Part shown: positions 34,580 through 43,636 of the stretch, piece by piece
Position numbering within the stretch: the first letter of the stretch is position 1
Layout: every line of letters starts with the position of its first letter
Assembly (NCBI RefSeq): GCF_020529025.1
Contig: NZ_JACNMM010000009.1
Span: 1 to 64,000, forward strand
From: Oceaniglobus trochenteri
Lineage (GTDB): Bacteria; Pseudomonadota; Alphaproteobacteria; Rhodobacterales; Rhodobacteraceae
Reading direction: 5' to 3'
DNA length: 64,000 bases
Program-made: the position numbers and the translations under genes
The notes under the pieces: generated by a model
Database searches by the model: none
Told to the model about the DNA's origin: nothing
What the model saw: only the letters and a program-made list of their open reading frames with translations

Positions 34580-35460
34580 CGCGTTGCCCCCTTTCGCCCG
34601 GCGCCGCGCGGTTCATCCGCCACGGCCGAAAGATCGGCATCGCGGATCAATCTCTCGGCCCCGGAGAGGCAGGTGAACCGCCGCCCCCGCATTCGTCCGA
34701 TCAGCGTCAGCCCCACCTGCTGGGCGATCTCCACCCCCCAGGCCGTGAAGCCCGAGCGTGAGGCCAAAACCGGAATACCCATGAGCGCCGTCTTGATCAC
34801 CATTTCCGAGGTCAGCCGCCCGGTGGTGTAGAGGATCTTGTCCGCCGCGGCGGTGTTTTCCGACAGCATCCAGCCCGCGATCTTGTCGACCGCGTTGTGA
34901 CGGCCCACGTCCTCCATATAGACCAGCGGGCGGGCGCCCTGGCACAGGACGGTGCCATGAATCGCCCCGGATTCAAGGTAAAGCGACGGCGTGCGGTTGA
35001 TCCTGTCGGCCAGGGCATAAAGCCAGGATGTGCGCACCTCGGCCGAAGGCAGGGTCAGCCCCTCAAGCCCTTCCATCATGTCGCCGAAGACGGTGCCCAC
35101 GGCGCAACCGCTGGTGCGGGTCTTCTTCTTCAGCTTCTCTTCAAAGGTGGTTGTGGCGTCGGTGCGCACCACGACGACCTGAAGATCGTCGTCATATTCG
35201 ACGCCCCGGATCGCCTCGCCCGCCCGCAGCATCCCCTGGTTTCGCAGGAATCCCAGCGCCAGGTATTCGGGATAGTCGCCGATGGTCATGGCCGTCACGA
35301 TCTCGGCGCCGTTCAGGTAGATGGTCAGCGGGCGTTCCTCGATCACGGTAACCTCGCCCGTCTCGCCCGTGTGATCGACCCCGCGCACACGGCGCGTCAG
35401 CCCCGCACGCTGGGGATCGGGGGCGATAAGATAGGGCGCGTCGGCGTCGGAAATCGGCAT
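34576..35460 (-). CDS. fdhD: FdhD/FdsC-type formate dehydrogenase accessory protein
   Basis: The 294-residue protein has EERPLTIYLNGAEIVTAMT, PEYLALGFLRNQG, EDVGRHNAVDKIAG and the SRSGFTAWGVEIAQQVG segment of the FdhD family, which binds bis-MGD and passes sulfur to it for formate dehydrogenase. The loop that carries two cysteines in E. coli FdhD reads TSGCAVGTVFGD here, with only one Cys, closer to the FdsC type. No formate dehydrogenase is in this window. The start is at ATG 35460. It is the first gene of the operon. Confidence 0.9.
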   Translation of the reverse strand: MPISDADAPYLIAPDPQRAGLTRRVRGVDHTGETGEVTVIEERPLTIYLNGAEIVTAMTIGDYPEYLALGFLRNQGMLRAGEAIRGVEYDDDLQVVVVRTDATTTFEEKLKKKTRTSGCAVGTVFGDMMEGLEGLTLPSAEVRTSWLYALADRINRTPSLYLESGAIHGTVLCQGARPLVYMEDVGRHNAVDKIAGWMLSENTAAADKILYTTGRLTSEMVIKTALMGIPVLASRSGFTAWGVEIAQQVGLTLIGRMRGRRFTCLSGAERLIRDADLSAVADEPRGAGRKGATR

Positions 35461-35514
35461 TTGAACCTCGGGCGCGGGCTGCGTAATAGGGCAGGGGCAA
35501 TCTAGGACGTTCCC

Positions 35515-36222
35515 ATGGCAGTCTCCACCACGAAATCCGATTACTGGCGCGGCGTGCGCGATGGCACGCCCTTCATCCTGGTGCTTGCACCCTTCGCGCT
35601 GCTGTTCGGCGTCGTCGCGACCGAGGCGGGCCTGACCCTGGCCGAGACCATGGGCTTCAACGTTCTGGTCATCGCCGGGGCGTCGCAATTCGCCGCCGTG
35701 TCGTTGATGCAGGAAAATGCCCCGATCCTGATCGTGCTGGCCACGGCGCTGGCGGTCAACCTGCGCATGGCGATGTATTCGGCATCGCTGGTCCCGCATC
35801 TTGGCGCGGCGCCCCTCTGGAAACGCGCCGTGGTGGCCTATCTGAACGTCGATCAGACCTTTGCCAGCAGCATGGTGGAATACGAACGCCGCCCCGCCAT
35901 GACCTGGCAGGCCAAGATCGCCTATTTCTTCGGCGTCTCGACGCCGGTCTTTCCGGTCTGGTACGCGCTTGGCTTCGTGGGCGTGGCGGTGGGCGCGTCG
36001 ATTCCGCCTGCCCTGGCGCTGGATTTTGCCCTGCCGATCGCCTTCATCGCGATGACGGCGCCGCTTCTCAAGACGCTGGCGCACCTGGCGGCGGCGCTGA
36101 CCTCGGTCGTCGTGGCGCTGGCGCTGGCCTGGATGCCCTCGGGGTTGGGTCTGCTGGTGGCGGCGGGTTGCGCGATGCTGGTCGGGGCCCTGGTGGAAAC
36201 GATGCAGGAGCGGCGGGCATGA
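35515..36222 (+). CDS. azlC: AzlC-family branched-chain amino acid exporter, large subunit
   Basis: The 235-residue protein has about six TM segments, starting WRGVRDGTPFILVLAPFALLFG. The AzlC hallmark VIAGASQFAAVSLMQENAPI and NLRMAMYSASLVPHL follow. With AzlD it forms an exporter of the LIV-E type. Exported substrates are branched-chain amino acids or analogues in the known cases. It is divergent from fdhD with a 54-base gap and overlaps azlD by 4 bases. Confidence 0.88.
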   Translation: MAVSTTKSDYWRGVRDGTPFILVLAPFALLFGVVATEAGLTLAETMGFNVLVIAGASQFAAVSLMQENAPILIVLATALAVNLRMAMYSASLVPHLGAAPLWKRAVVAYLNVDQTFASSMVEYERRPAMTWQAKIAYFFGVSTPVFPVWYALGFVGVAVGASIPPALALDFALPIAFIAMTAPLLKTLAHLAAALTSVVVALALAWMPSGLGLLVAAGCAMLVGALVETMQERRA

Positions 36223-36548
36223 CATATACGACCCTGGAAATCTGGACCATCATCCTGCTGCTGGGGGTGGGCACCTACCTGATCCGGTTCTCGTTCCTGG
36301 GCCTGATCGGCAACCGGCCGATGCCGCCCATCGTCCTGAAACTTCTGCGCTACACGCCGGTGGCGGTGCTGCCCGGCATGGTGGCGCCTCTGGTTCTGTG
36401 GCCCGCGGCCACGGGGGGGGAACCTGACCTGGCGCGCGGTGTCGCCGCCCTGGTGGCCTTTGGTGTGGGGCTGGCCACGCGCAACACCATCTGGGCCATG
36501 CTGGGGGGCGCCGTCGCGCTTTACACCCTGTTGTTCACCCTGGGTTAG
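36219..36548 (+). CDS. azlD: AzlD-family small subunit of the exporter
   Basis: The 109-residue protein has three to four TM segments with ILLLGVGTYLIRFSFLGLIGNRPMP and LKLLRYTPVAVLPGMVAP, typical of AzlD. ATG 36219 overlaps the azlC stop. It ends 15 bases from the convergent hypothetical gene, so there is no room for a long terminator. Confidence 0.88.
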   Translation: MTYTTLEIWTIILLLGVGTYLIRFSFLGLIGNRPMPPIVLKLLRYTPVAVLPGMVAPLVLWPAATGGEPDLARGVAALVAFGVGLATRNTIWAMLGGAVALYTLLFTLG

Positions 36549-36562
36549 GGTCAGGCGCGCGC

Positions 36563-37576
36563 CTAATCGAAGGTGCCGGTGACGCGGCCCAGCAGCATGA
36601 AGGCGCGGGCGGTGCGGGTGTCGGTCAGGGCGGCGATCTCGGCGTCGGTGGCCGTCTTTTCGAATTCCGCGAAGATGTGATCGAACTTGCGCAGGAAATG
36701 ATGGCAGGCGTCGCGGAAGATCGTATCGCTGCGCATCCGTGCCGCCGAAAGCGCCAGCGACGACCGGTCGCGGATACCACCAAGACTGGCCACCGCGCGG
36801 CCGCGTTCTCCGTTGGCGAACTTGCGCCAGGTGTCGGGGCGGGCGCGGTCGGGGCGCAGGTCGTCCATGTAGATGCCATCCTGGGACAGCAGGGTCAGCA
36901 CATCCTGCGCCGCCTGGATCAACTGCGCGGCGCGGCGATCCTGAAGGGCGCGCCGCAGGGCGCGAAAGCCTTCCTTGTCTTCCGGGCTTTCGGGGAATTG
37001 CAGCGCCGAGATGAAATCGCCGGTGTCCAGCGGCGGCGCGATCGCCTCGGCCGGGGTGCCAAGCGCGAGGCTGGCCTGTTCCTCGCCACTGGCGGGCGGG
37101 GTGGCGGCGGGCGGGGTGTGCGGCGTATGCGGGCGGATCGAAATGAAGGTGGCCAGCGCCGTTTCGGTCTTCTTCTGCGCCTCGGCAATCTCGCTGAGCT
37201 TGCGCGTCACCTCGGGCGAGGCGCCGGAAGCCGCGGTCTTCTGCGATGAGATATAGGCCTGGCGGATGCCGTCGATGGCCAGGTGCAGGCGCGCGGATTC
37301 GTAGCGCATGATCCGGGCGCTGCGCGCCGCCGCCGCCCCGACCCAGATCAGGGCGACAGGCAGGAAGATCGCCAGCAGGGTAATCACCATGCGCAGCGGA
37401 TCGAAGCCCACCGCATCATCGCCCCGCCCGAACATCAGGAAGAACAGCCCCGAGCCGATAAGCCACAGCAGCGCCAGCGCCAGCGCCAGCTTGTCACCGT
37501 CGGTCATGGCGGGCGCGGGCGCCGGTCGGGCATAGATACCCAGATCGACGGAGGTGTCTTTTTTGGCCTCGGCCAT
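36563..37576 (-). CDS. Conserved protein with two TM segments and a long soluble C-terminus
   Basis: The 337-residue protein has two adjacent TM spans (about residues 30-48 and 62-82), then a helical region with GIRQAYISSQKTAASGASPEVTRKLSEIAEAQKKTETALATF, which could be a coiled coil, a Pro-rich linker and a C-terminal domain with RKFANGERGRAVASLGGIRD and FLRKFDHIFAEFEK. I recognise no family. It is probably an inner-membrane protein with a cytoplasmic domain, of a kind common in Rhodobacterales. It is followed, on the same strand, after about 40 bases of gap, by no gene, and greA lies upstream of it. Confidence 0.7.
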   Translation of the reverse strand: MAEAKKDTSVDLGIYARPAPAPAMTDGDKLALALALLWLIGSGLFFLMFGRGDDAVGFDPLRMVITLLAIFLPVALIWVGAAAARSARIMRYESARLHLAIDGIRQAYISSQKTAASGASPEVTRKLSEIAEAQKKTETALATFISIRPHTPHTPPAATPPASGEEQASLALGTPAEAIAPPLDTGDFISALQFPESPEDKEGFRALRRALQDRRAAQLIQAAQDVLTLLSQDGIYMDDLRPDRARPDTWRKFANGERGRAVASLGGIRDRSSLALSAARMRSDTIFRDACHHFLRKFDHIFAEFEKTATDAEIAALTDTRTARAFMLLGRVTGTFD

Positions 37577-37614
37577 TGTCGTCCCTTTCCGGCCGGATGC
37601 TGGCCCCGGTCCGG

Positions 37615-38085
37615 TCAGCTGTATACGATTTTCAGAACTTCATAGCTTTTCTCGCCGCCCGGTGTGCGGACCTCGACGCTGTCGCCTTCGTCCTTGCCGA
37701 TCAGGGCGCGGGCAAGGGGCGACTTGATGTTCAGCTTGCCGGCCTCGAGGTTGGCCTCGGGCTCTCCGACGATCTGATAGGTCTTTTCCTCGTCGGTGTC
37801 CTCGTCCACCAGGGTCACGCGGGCGCCGAACTTGATCGTGCCCGACATCTTGGCGGTGTCGATGACATCGGCCAGGCTCAGGATGCCCTCGATCTCCTTG
37901 ATGCGGCCCTCGATGAAGCTCTGCTTTTCCTTGGCCGAGTGGTATTCGGCATTCTCGGACAGGTCGCCATGTTCGCGGGCCTCGGCGATGGCGCGGATGA
38001 TCGCCGGACGCTCGACGCTTTTCAGCGTCTTCAGCTCGGCGTTCAGTGCGGTCTGGCCGTCTTTGGTCAGCGGAATCTTTTCCAT
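37615..38085 (-). CDS. greA: Transcription elongation factor GreA
   Basis: The 156-residue protein has an N-terminal coiled coil ([47 protein letters not shown] region with the acidic tip in [11 protein letters not shown]) and a C-terminal FKBP-like domain ending [10 protein letters not shown]. It stimulates RNA cleavage by backtracked RNA polymerase. ATG 38085 gives the usual family N-terminus. Confidence 0.95.
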   Translation of the reverse strand: MEKIPLTKDGQTALNAELKTLKSVERPAIIRAIAEAREHGDLSENAEYHSAKEKQSFIEGRIKEIEGILSLADVIDTAKMSGTIKFGARVTLVDEDTDEEKTYQIVGEPEANLEAGKLNIKSPLARALIGKDEGDSVEVRTPGGEKSYEVLKIVYS

Positions 38086-38254
38086 GGGCGCGTCAGTCTC
38101 GATCATAAGGGAAACGGCAATACCCCGCTGTTAATCCAAGCCGGGGGTGCAAAGTCAATAGGCGGGTGCCCGCGCGGTGGCTTAGTTTTGCCAAGATCGG
38201 GCGCTATGACGTGGCACCGCCACCATCGCGGCGACACTGGACAGGACCCCGGCC

Positions 38255-39226
38255 ATGCAGTTTTTCCTGCGTTTCACAGTTTTCTACGCGCTGTTCGGCC
38301 TTGGATTCGTCGCGCTGTTCCGCGCAGAGCCGATGGCGGTTCTGAGCGACATGGCCGCGACAGTGCCATCTGCAATGACGTTCTTTTTTCAGCAGGCCTG
38401 GTGGGCGCTGATCGCTTTTGCGGCCCTGTTCCTGGTTCTGCCGCGGGCGCGGCTGATGGCCAGGATCCCCCGGGCCATCGGTGCGCTGGTGGGATGCAGC
38501 TTCTTTTTCCTGACCTTCACCATGGTGAAAGCCTCTTTGCCCTTTGCGGTGCCCTTCTGGGCCGATCCGCTGCTGGCCGACATCGACCGCGCCCTGCACC
38601 TGGGGGTGGACCCCTGGCGCCTGACCCATGCAGTCATGCTACAGTGGTCGGGTGAGACCTTTCAGGCGTTTTACATGGGCCTTTGGATGATTCCGTCGAT
38701 GTACTTCCCGGTCTTGCTGGCGCTGTTCGATGGCGATGACAGGCGGGTGTCACTCTACCTTCGGCTCTATGCCTGGGCCTGGGCCGGGATCGGCACGCTT
38801 TTTGCGCTGACCTTCATGTCGGGCGGGCCGATCTATTTCGGGCGGATGACCGGCAGCAGCGATTTTGCGCCCTTGCAGGAGGCATTGGCGCAATCGGGCA
38901 TCACCGACAGCGTGGTGGGCGCGACCCAATCGCACCTTTGGCAGGTTTATGCCGACGGGGTTCAGACCCTTGGGTCGGGTATTTCGGCCTTTCCCAGTGT
39001 CCATGTCGCGGTGGCATCGGTGATCGCGCTCTACCTGGCGGAGCGGTTCAGGTTTGCGCTTTTGCCCATGATCGGCGTGATTGCCGGCTATCAGATCCTG
39101 TCGGTGCACCTTGGGTGGCACTATGCGATCGACGGTTATTTCTCGATCGCGACCGTGCTGGCGCTGCGGGCCTGGATGCGGCGCCCGCACCATGCGGCAC
39201 GGGCGATGAAGCCCGTCGCGCCGTAA
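38255..39226 (+). CDS. PAP2-superfamily membrane protein (Aur1/Ipt1-like)
   Basis: The 323-residue protein has about seven TM segments. The C-terminal part has the two conserved PAP2 motifs, SAFPSVHVAVA and HLGWHYAIDGY, with the catalytic His pair. The first basic motif of classical PAP2 phosphatases is not clear, and the arrangement resembles the PAP2_3/inositol phosphotransferase branch. It could be a lipid phosphatase or a head-group transferase in the envelope. The substrate is unknown. Confidence 0.8.
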   Translation: MQFFLRFTVFYALFGLGFVALFRAEPMAVLSDMAATVPSAMTFFFQQAWWALIAFAALFLVLPRARLMARIPRAIGALVGCSFFFLTFTMVKASLPFAVPFWADPLLADIDRALHLGVDPWRLTHAVMLQWSGETFQAFYMGLWMIPSMYFPVLLALFDGDDRRVSLYLRLYAWAWAGIGTLFALTFMSGGPIYFGRMTGSSDFAPLQEALAQSGITDSVVGATQSHLWQVYADGVQTLGSGISAFPSVHVAVASVIALYLAERFRFALLPMIGVIAGYQILSVHLGWHYAIDGYFSIATVLALRAWMRRPHHAARAMKPVAP

Positions 39227-39333
39227 CCTGCCGAAACCACCCGACGCCGGGTTCCGATTGACCCCAGTGCGCGCCATTGTCTATCCCTGCCCCAAGGGCC
39301 CGGCGGGCCACAGGATCAGGGAGAGGGCAAGGC

Positions 39334-40983
39334 ATGGCGCAGGACCGCGAGTCGATGGAATACGATGTTGTCATCGTGGGGGCGGGTCCGGCGGGCCTGT
39401 CGGCGGCGATCCGGCTGAAGCAGCTTGATGGCGACCTGAATGTCGTCGTGCTTGAGAAAGGCTCGGAGGTGGGGGCGCATATCCTCTCGGGCGCCGTTCT
39501 CGATCCTTCGGGGCTGGATGCGCTGTTGCCTGACTGGCGCGACATGGGGGCGCCGATCACGGTGCCGGTCAGGGAAGACAATTTCTACATGCTGGGCGAG
39601 GCCGGGCGCATCCGCGTGCCCAACTTCGTCATGCCCCCCCTGATGAGCAATCATGGCAATTACATCGTGTCGATGGGCAATGTCTGCCGCTGGATGGCCG
39701 AGGTGGCCGAGGGGCTGGGCGTCGAGATCTTCCCGGGCATGTCCTGTTCCGAGCTCGTGTTCGGCGACAAGGGCGAGGTGAAGGGCGTTGTTGCCGGCGA
39801 ATTCGGCCGCAACGCCGATGGCAGCGAAGGGCCGGGCTATGAACCGGGGATGGAGCTGCACGGCAAGTATGTCTTCCTGAGCGAGGGCGTGCGCGGATCG
39901 CTGAGTCAGCAGGTGATCGCGAAATACGACCTGGCCCGCGATGCCGACGTGCAGAAATACGGCCTTGGCATGAAGGAGATCTGGGAGATCGACCCCGCCA
40001 AGCACCGCGAAGGGACCGTGACGCACACCATGGGTTGGCCGCTCAACGGCAACGCCGGGGGCGGGTCATTCATCTATCACCTTGATAACAATCAGGTTTA
40101 TGTCGGCTTCGTGGTTCACCTGAATTACGAGAATCCCTATCTTTTCCCCTACATGGAATTCCAGCGGTTCAAGCATCACCCGATGGTGGCCGACCTGTTG
40201 AAGGGCGGCAAACGGGTGGCTTACGGCGCGCGGGCGATCAACGAAGGCGGCTATCAGTCGATCCCGAAATCGGCCTTTCCGGGGGGTGCCCTGCTGGGCT
40301 GCTCTGCCGGGCTGGTGAACGTGCCGCGCATCAAGGGCAATCACAACGCCATGCTGTCGGGCAAGCTGGCCGCGGAACAGGCCTTTGAGGCCATCGGCGC
40401 GGGGCGGTCGGGCGATGTTCTTGACGGCTACGACGCCGAACTGAAATCCGGCCCGGTGGGGCAGGACCTGAAAAAGGTGCGCAATGTCAAACCGCTGTGG
40501 TCGAAATTCGGGCTCATGGCTTCGCTTGCCGTGGGCGGTTTCGACATGTGGACCAACAACCTGTTCGGCCTGTCCCTTCTGGGCACCCTGAAGCACGGCA
40601 AGTCCGACGCCGAGGCGACGCGCAAGAAGTTCGCTTATGAACCGATCGACTATCCCAAGCCCGACGGCAAGCTGTCCTTTGACCGGCTGACCAACGTTAG
40701 CTTCTCGATGACCAATCACGAGGAAAGCCAGCCCGCCCACCTGACCCTGCGCGATCCGGATATCCCTGTGGAACGCAACCTGCCCGATTACGCCGGGCCC
40801 TCGGCAAGATATTGCCCGGCGGGTGTCTACGAATTCGTGCAGGAAGAGGGCAAGCCGACGCGCTTCGTGATCAATTTTCAGAACTGCGTGCATTGCAAGA
40901 CCTGCGATATCAAGGACCCGGCGCAGAACATCGTCTGGACGGTGCCCCAGGGCGGCGACGGTCCGAATTACCCGAACATGTAA
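39334..40983 (+). CDS. Electron transfer flavoprotein-ubiquinone oxidoreductase
   Basis: The 549-residue protein has an N-terminal FAD motif VVIVGAGPAGLSAAIRLK, the ETF-QO segment GWPLNGNAGGGSFIYHLDNN, a ubiquinone-site region (QSIPKSAFPGGALLGCSAGLVN) and a C-terminal 4Fe-4S domain with CxxCxxC-type cysteines in NCVHCKTCDIKDP. It passes electrons from the ETF, reduced by acyl-CoA dehydrogenases, into the quinone pool at the membrane. It stands alone. The acyl-CoA dehydrogenase at 26247 is one possible electron source. Confidence 0.95.
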   Translation: MAQDRESMEYDVVIVGAGPAGLSAAIRLKQLDGDLNVVVLEKGSEVGAHILSGAVLDPSGLDALLPDWRDMGAPITVPVREDNFYMLGEAGRIRVPNFVMPPLMSNHGNYIVSMGNVCRWMAEVAEGLGVEIFPGMSCSELVFGDKGEVKGVVAGEFGRNADGSEGPGYEPGMELHGKYVFLSEGVRGSLSQQVIAKYDLARDADVQKYGLGMKEIWEIDPAKHREGTVTHTMGWPLNGNAGGGSFIYHLDNNQVYVGFVVHLNYENPYLFPYMEFQRFKHHPMVADLLKGGKRVAYGARAINEGGYQSIPKSAFPGGALLGCSAGLVNVPRIKGNHNAMLSGKLAAEQAFEAIGAGRSGDVLDGYDAELKSGPVGQDLKKVRNVKPLWSKFGLMASLAVGGFDMWTNNLFGLSLLGTLKHGKSDAEATRKKFAYEPIDYPKPDGKLSFDRLTNVSFSMTNHEESQPAHLTLRDPDIPVERNLPDYAGPSARYCPAGVYEFVQEEGKPTRFVINFQNCVHCKTCDIKDPAQNIVWTVPQGGDGPNYPNM

Positions 40984-41085
40984 CACTTTCGTCATGGGGC
41001 CGCGGTCCATGGACAGGCGCCGGACGAGGCACTAGATTCACCGGAACCGGGCCGATCCTGCCCGGCCAGTCAAGAAGGTGGCCCC

Positions 41086-42801
41086 ATGCCCGCTAAGAAA
41101 TCGTTGCGTCCCCTTGTCCTTGCCGCATCGCTGGCCCTCGGGGCGGCACCGGCCCTGGCCGGGGTGAACGCCGGTGCCTACCTTGCCGGGCGCCATGCGG
41201 CGACGGCCTTCGATTTCGAGTCGTCGGCGCAGTATTTCAGCCGCGCCATGATGCGCGATCCCTCCAACCTGGAACTGATGGAATTTGCCAACAGCGCCTA
41301 CGTGGGCCTTGGGGCCGTCGACCGCGCCGTGGCGGTGGCCCGGCAGATGATCGGCAAGGGCAGCGACAGCCAGGTGGCGGCCATGGTGATGCTGGGCGAT
41401 TCCGCCAAGCAGGGCGAATGGGACGATATTCTGGCCGACCTCGACGCCGGCCAAAGCGTCGGGCCGCTGTTTGACGGGTTGCTCAAGGGGTGGGCGCGCT
41501 TCGGTTCGGGCGATCTGGACGGCGCGCTGACGCAGTTCGACGAGGTCAGCAAGACCAAGGGCGTGCGCGCCTTCGGGCAGTACCACAAGGCGCTGGCGCT
41601 GGCCGCTGCGGGGGAATTTTCCCGCGCCGAAGAGGTATTGGCCGACCCGTCGGATGGCGGGCTGCGGCTGACCCGCCGTGGGCTTGTCGGGCGGGCGCAG
41701 ATCCTGTCGCAACTGGGCCGCTTTGACGATGCGCTCAAGGTCATTGCCGAGGTTTTCGGCGAAGACCTGGACGAGGCCCTGCAAGGCCTGGTGGATGCGC
41801 TGAAGGCCGGTGAGGCCGTACCCTTCGACATCGCCCCCGATGCGGTGGCCGGGATCGGAGAGGTCTATTTTTCCATCGCCAACGCCCTGAGCGGCGAGGC
41901 GAACGCCGGTTACACCCTGCTTTATGCCAGGATGGCCGAATACCTGCGCCCCACCCATACCGAGGCGACCCTGCTTGTCGCCGGGCTTCTCGAGGGGTTG
42001 GAGCGGTATGACCTGGCGATCGAAAGCTATGCCAAGATTCCGCGCGACGATCCGGCCTCGGACGCGGCGCAACTGGGCCGGGCCGAGGTCCTGCGCAAAT
42101 CCGGCCGCACCGACGCCGCCATCGAGGCGTTGGAGCAACTGGCCAAGGCCCGCCCCGAACTGCCGCTGATCCATGTGACCCTTGCCGATACCCTGCGCGA
42201 ACTTGACCGCTTCGAGGAAGCCTCGCGCGCCTATGACCGTGCCGTCGCACTGTTCAAGGGGCCTGTCCCGGGCCAGTGGCCCATCTATTTCGCCCGCGGC
42301 ATCACCTATGAGAAGACCGACCGCTGGGAAGAGGCCGAGGCCGATTTCCGCACCGCGCTGGAGCTTCAGCCGGACCAGCCGCAGGTTCTGAATTACCTAG
42401 GGTATTCCTATGTGGAAAAGCGCGAAAACCTTGACGAAGCCCTGACCATGATCGAACGCGCCGTCGCCGCCCGGCCCGAAAGCGGCTATATCGCCGACAG
42501 CCTGGGCTGGGTATTCTACCGCCTGGGCCGCTATGAAGAGGCGGTGGCGCCCATGGAAAAGGCGGTGGAACTGACGCCCGTCGATCCGGTCATCAACGAC
42601 CACCTGGGCGATGTTTACTGGGCCGTGGGCCGCACGCTTGAGGCGCGGTTCCAGTGGAAGCGCGCGCTGTCCTTTGTCGACCCCGACGAGGTGGACGGCG
42701 AGGCCGACCCCGACCGGATGCGCCGCAAGCTTGAGGTGGGGCTCGATGAGGTTCTCAAGGAAGAGGGCGCGCCGCCCCTGACGGTGGCCAATGACGGCTG
42801 A
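41086..42801 (+). CDS. Periplasmic tetratricopeptide-repeat protein
   Basis: This 571-residue protein has an N-terminal signal peptide (LVLAASLALGAAPALA) and many TPR helices across the rest, e.g. FDDALKVIAEVFGEDLDEAL, RWEEAEADFRTALELQPDQP, DEALTMIERAVAARPESGYI and RYEEAVAPMEKAVELTPVDP. Such proteins are scaffolds for protein contacts. No catalytic domain is seen. Its end overlaps the ispE start by 11 bases, an arrangement common in Rhodobacterales. The binding partners are unknown. Confidence 0.85.
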   Translation: MPAKKSLRPLVLAASLALGAAPALAGVNAGAYLAGRHAATAFDFESSAQYFSRAMMRDPSNLELMEFANSAYVGLGAVDRAVAVARQMIGKGSDSQVAAMVMLGDSAKQGEWDDILADLDAGQSVGPLFDGLLKGWARFGSGDLDGALTQFDEVSKTKGVRAFGQYHKALALAAAGEFSRAEEVLADPSDGGLRLTRRGLVGRAQILSQLGRFDDALKVIAEVFGEDLDEALQGLVDALKAGEAVPFDIAPDAVAGIGEVYFSIANALSGEANAGYTLLYARMAEYLRPTHTEATLLVAGLLEGLERYDLAIESYAKIPRDDPASDAAQLGRAEVLRKSGRTDAAIEALEQLAKARPELPLIHVTLADTLRELDRFEEASRAYDRAVALFKGPVPGQWPIYFARGITYEKTDRWEEAEADFRTALELQPDQPQVLNYLGYSYVEKRENLDEALTMIERAVAARPESGYIADSLGWVFYRLGRYEEAVAPMEKAVELTPVDPVINDHLGDVYWAVGRTLEARFQWKRALSFVDPDEVDGEADPDRMRRKLEVGLDEVLKEEGAPPLTVANDG

Positions 42802-43630
42802 GGCATTCGCTCCGGCCAAGATCAACCTGACGCTTCATGTCACCGGACAACGCGAAGACGGGTTGCACCTGCTGGATTCACTGGTGGTTTTCGCCGATGT
42901 GGGCGACAGCGTTCGGGTCACGCCCGCCGACGACTGGTCGTTCACGGTAACGGGGCCAAGGGCGGGCTATGTGCCGCAGGACGAGTCCAACCTGGTGATG
43001 CGGGCGGCCCGGATGACGGGCGGCATGCCCTGCGCGATCACGCTGGACAAGCATCTGCCGATCGCGTCGGGCATCGGTGGCGGCTCAAGCGACGCTGCGG
43101 CCTGTCTGCGCGCGTTGAAACGGCTGGACGGGCGGGCGATTCCCCGCCGGCTGGAACGTCTGGGGGCCGATGTGCCGGTTTGCCTGCGGGCGCGGCCCTG
43201 CCGCATGACGGGTATCGGCGAAACCCTGAAGGATGTGCCGGTATTTCCGCCGCTGTCGGCGATTCTGGTCAACCCCGGCCTTGGCGTGGCGACGGTAAGT
43301 GTCTTCAAGGCCCTGCGCAGCCGCGAACACCCCCCCATGGCGGCCGAGCTTCCGTCGTGGACGGATGCCGCCGATCTGGTCGGGTGGCTGGCGACGCAAC
43401 GCAATGACCTGGAGCCGCCCGCCTGCCGCATCGTCCCCGAGATCGAGCAGACCCTGACCGCCCTGCGCGCAACCGAGGGGTGCCTTCTGGCGCGGATGTC
43501 GGGGTCGGGTGCGACCTGCTTTGCGCTTTATGACCGTCACGAGGTTGCGGAAAGCGCCGCAATGGCCCTGCGCGATAGCCTCTCGCCCCGCTGGATCACG
43601 GTTACCCGTCTGGGCAGACCCAAGGTGTGA
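42791..43630 (+). CDS. ispE: 4-diphosphocytidyl-2-C-methyl-D-erythritol kinase
   Basis: The 279-residue GHMP kinase has PAKINLTLHVTGQREDGLHLLDSL at the N-terminus and the ATP loop LPIASGIGGGSSDAAACLRAL (about residues 89-109), with a C-terminal MSGSGATCFALYD. It phosphorylates CDP-methylerythritol in the MEP isoprenoid pathway. The polyprenyl synthase gene immediately downstream, on the opposite strand, uses the same pathway's product. Confidence 0.95.
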   Translation: MTAEAFAPAKINLTLHVTGQREDGLHLLDSLVVFADVGDSVRVTPADDWSFTVTGPRAGYVPQDESNLVMRAARMTGGMPCAITLDKHLPIASGIGGGSSDAAACLRALKRLDGRAIPRRLERLGADVPVCLRARPCRMTGIGETLKDVPVFPPLSAILVNPGLGVATVSVFKALRSREHPPMAAELPSWTDAADLVGWLATQRNDLEPPACRIVPEIEQTLTALRATEGCLLARMSGSGATCFALYDRHEVAESAAMALRDSLSPRWITVTRLGRPKV

Positions 43631-43636
43631 AGCAGA

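Noticed and set aside
34576-36225. A longer FdhD protein starting near 36225
   Set aside because: The extra N-terminal part is antisense to azlC and of low complexity. The FdhD family start is at 35460.
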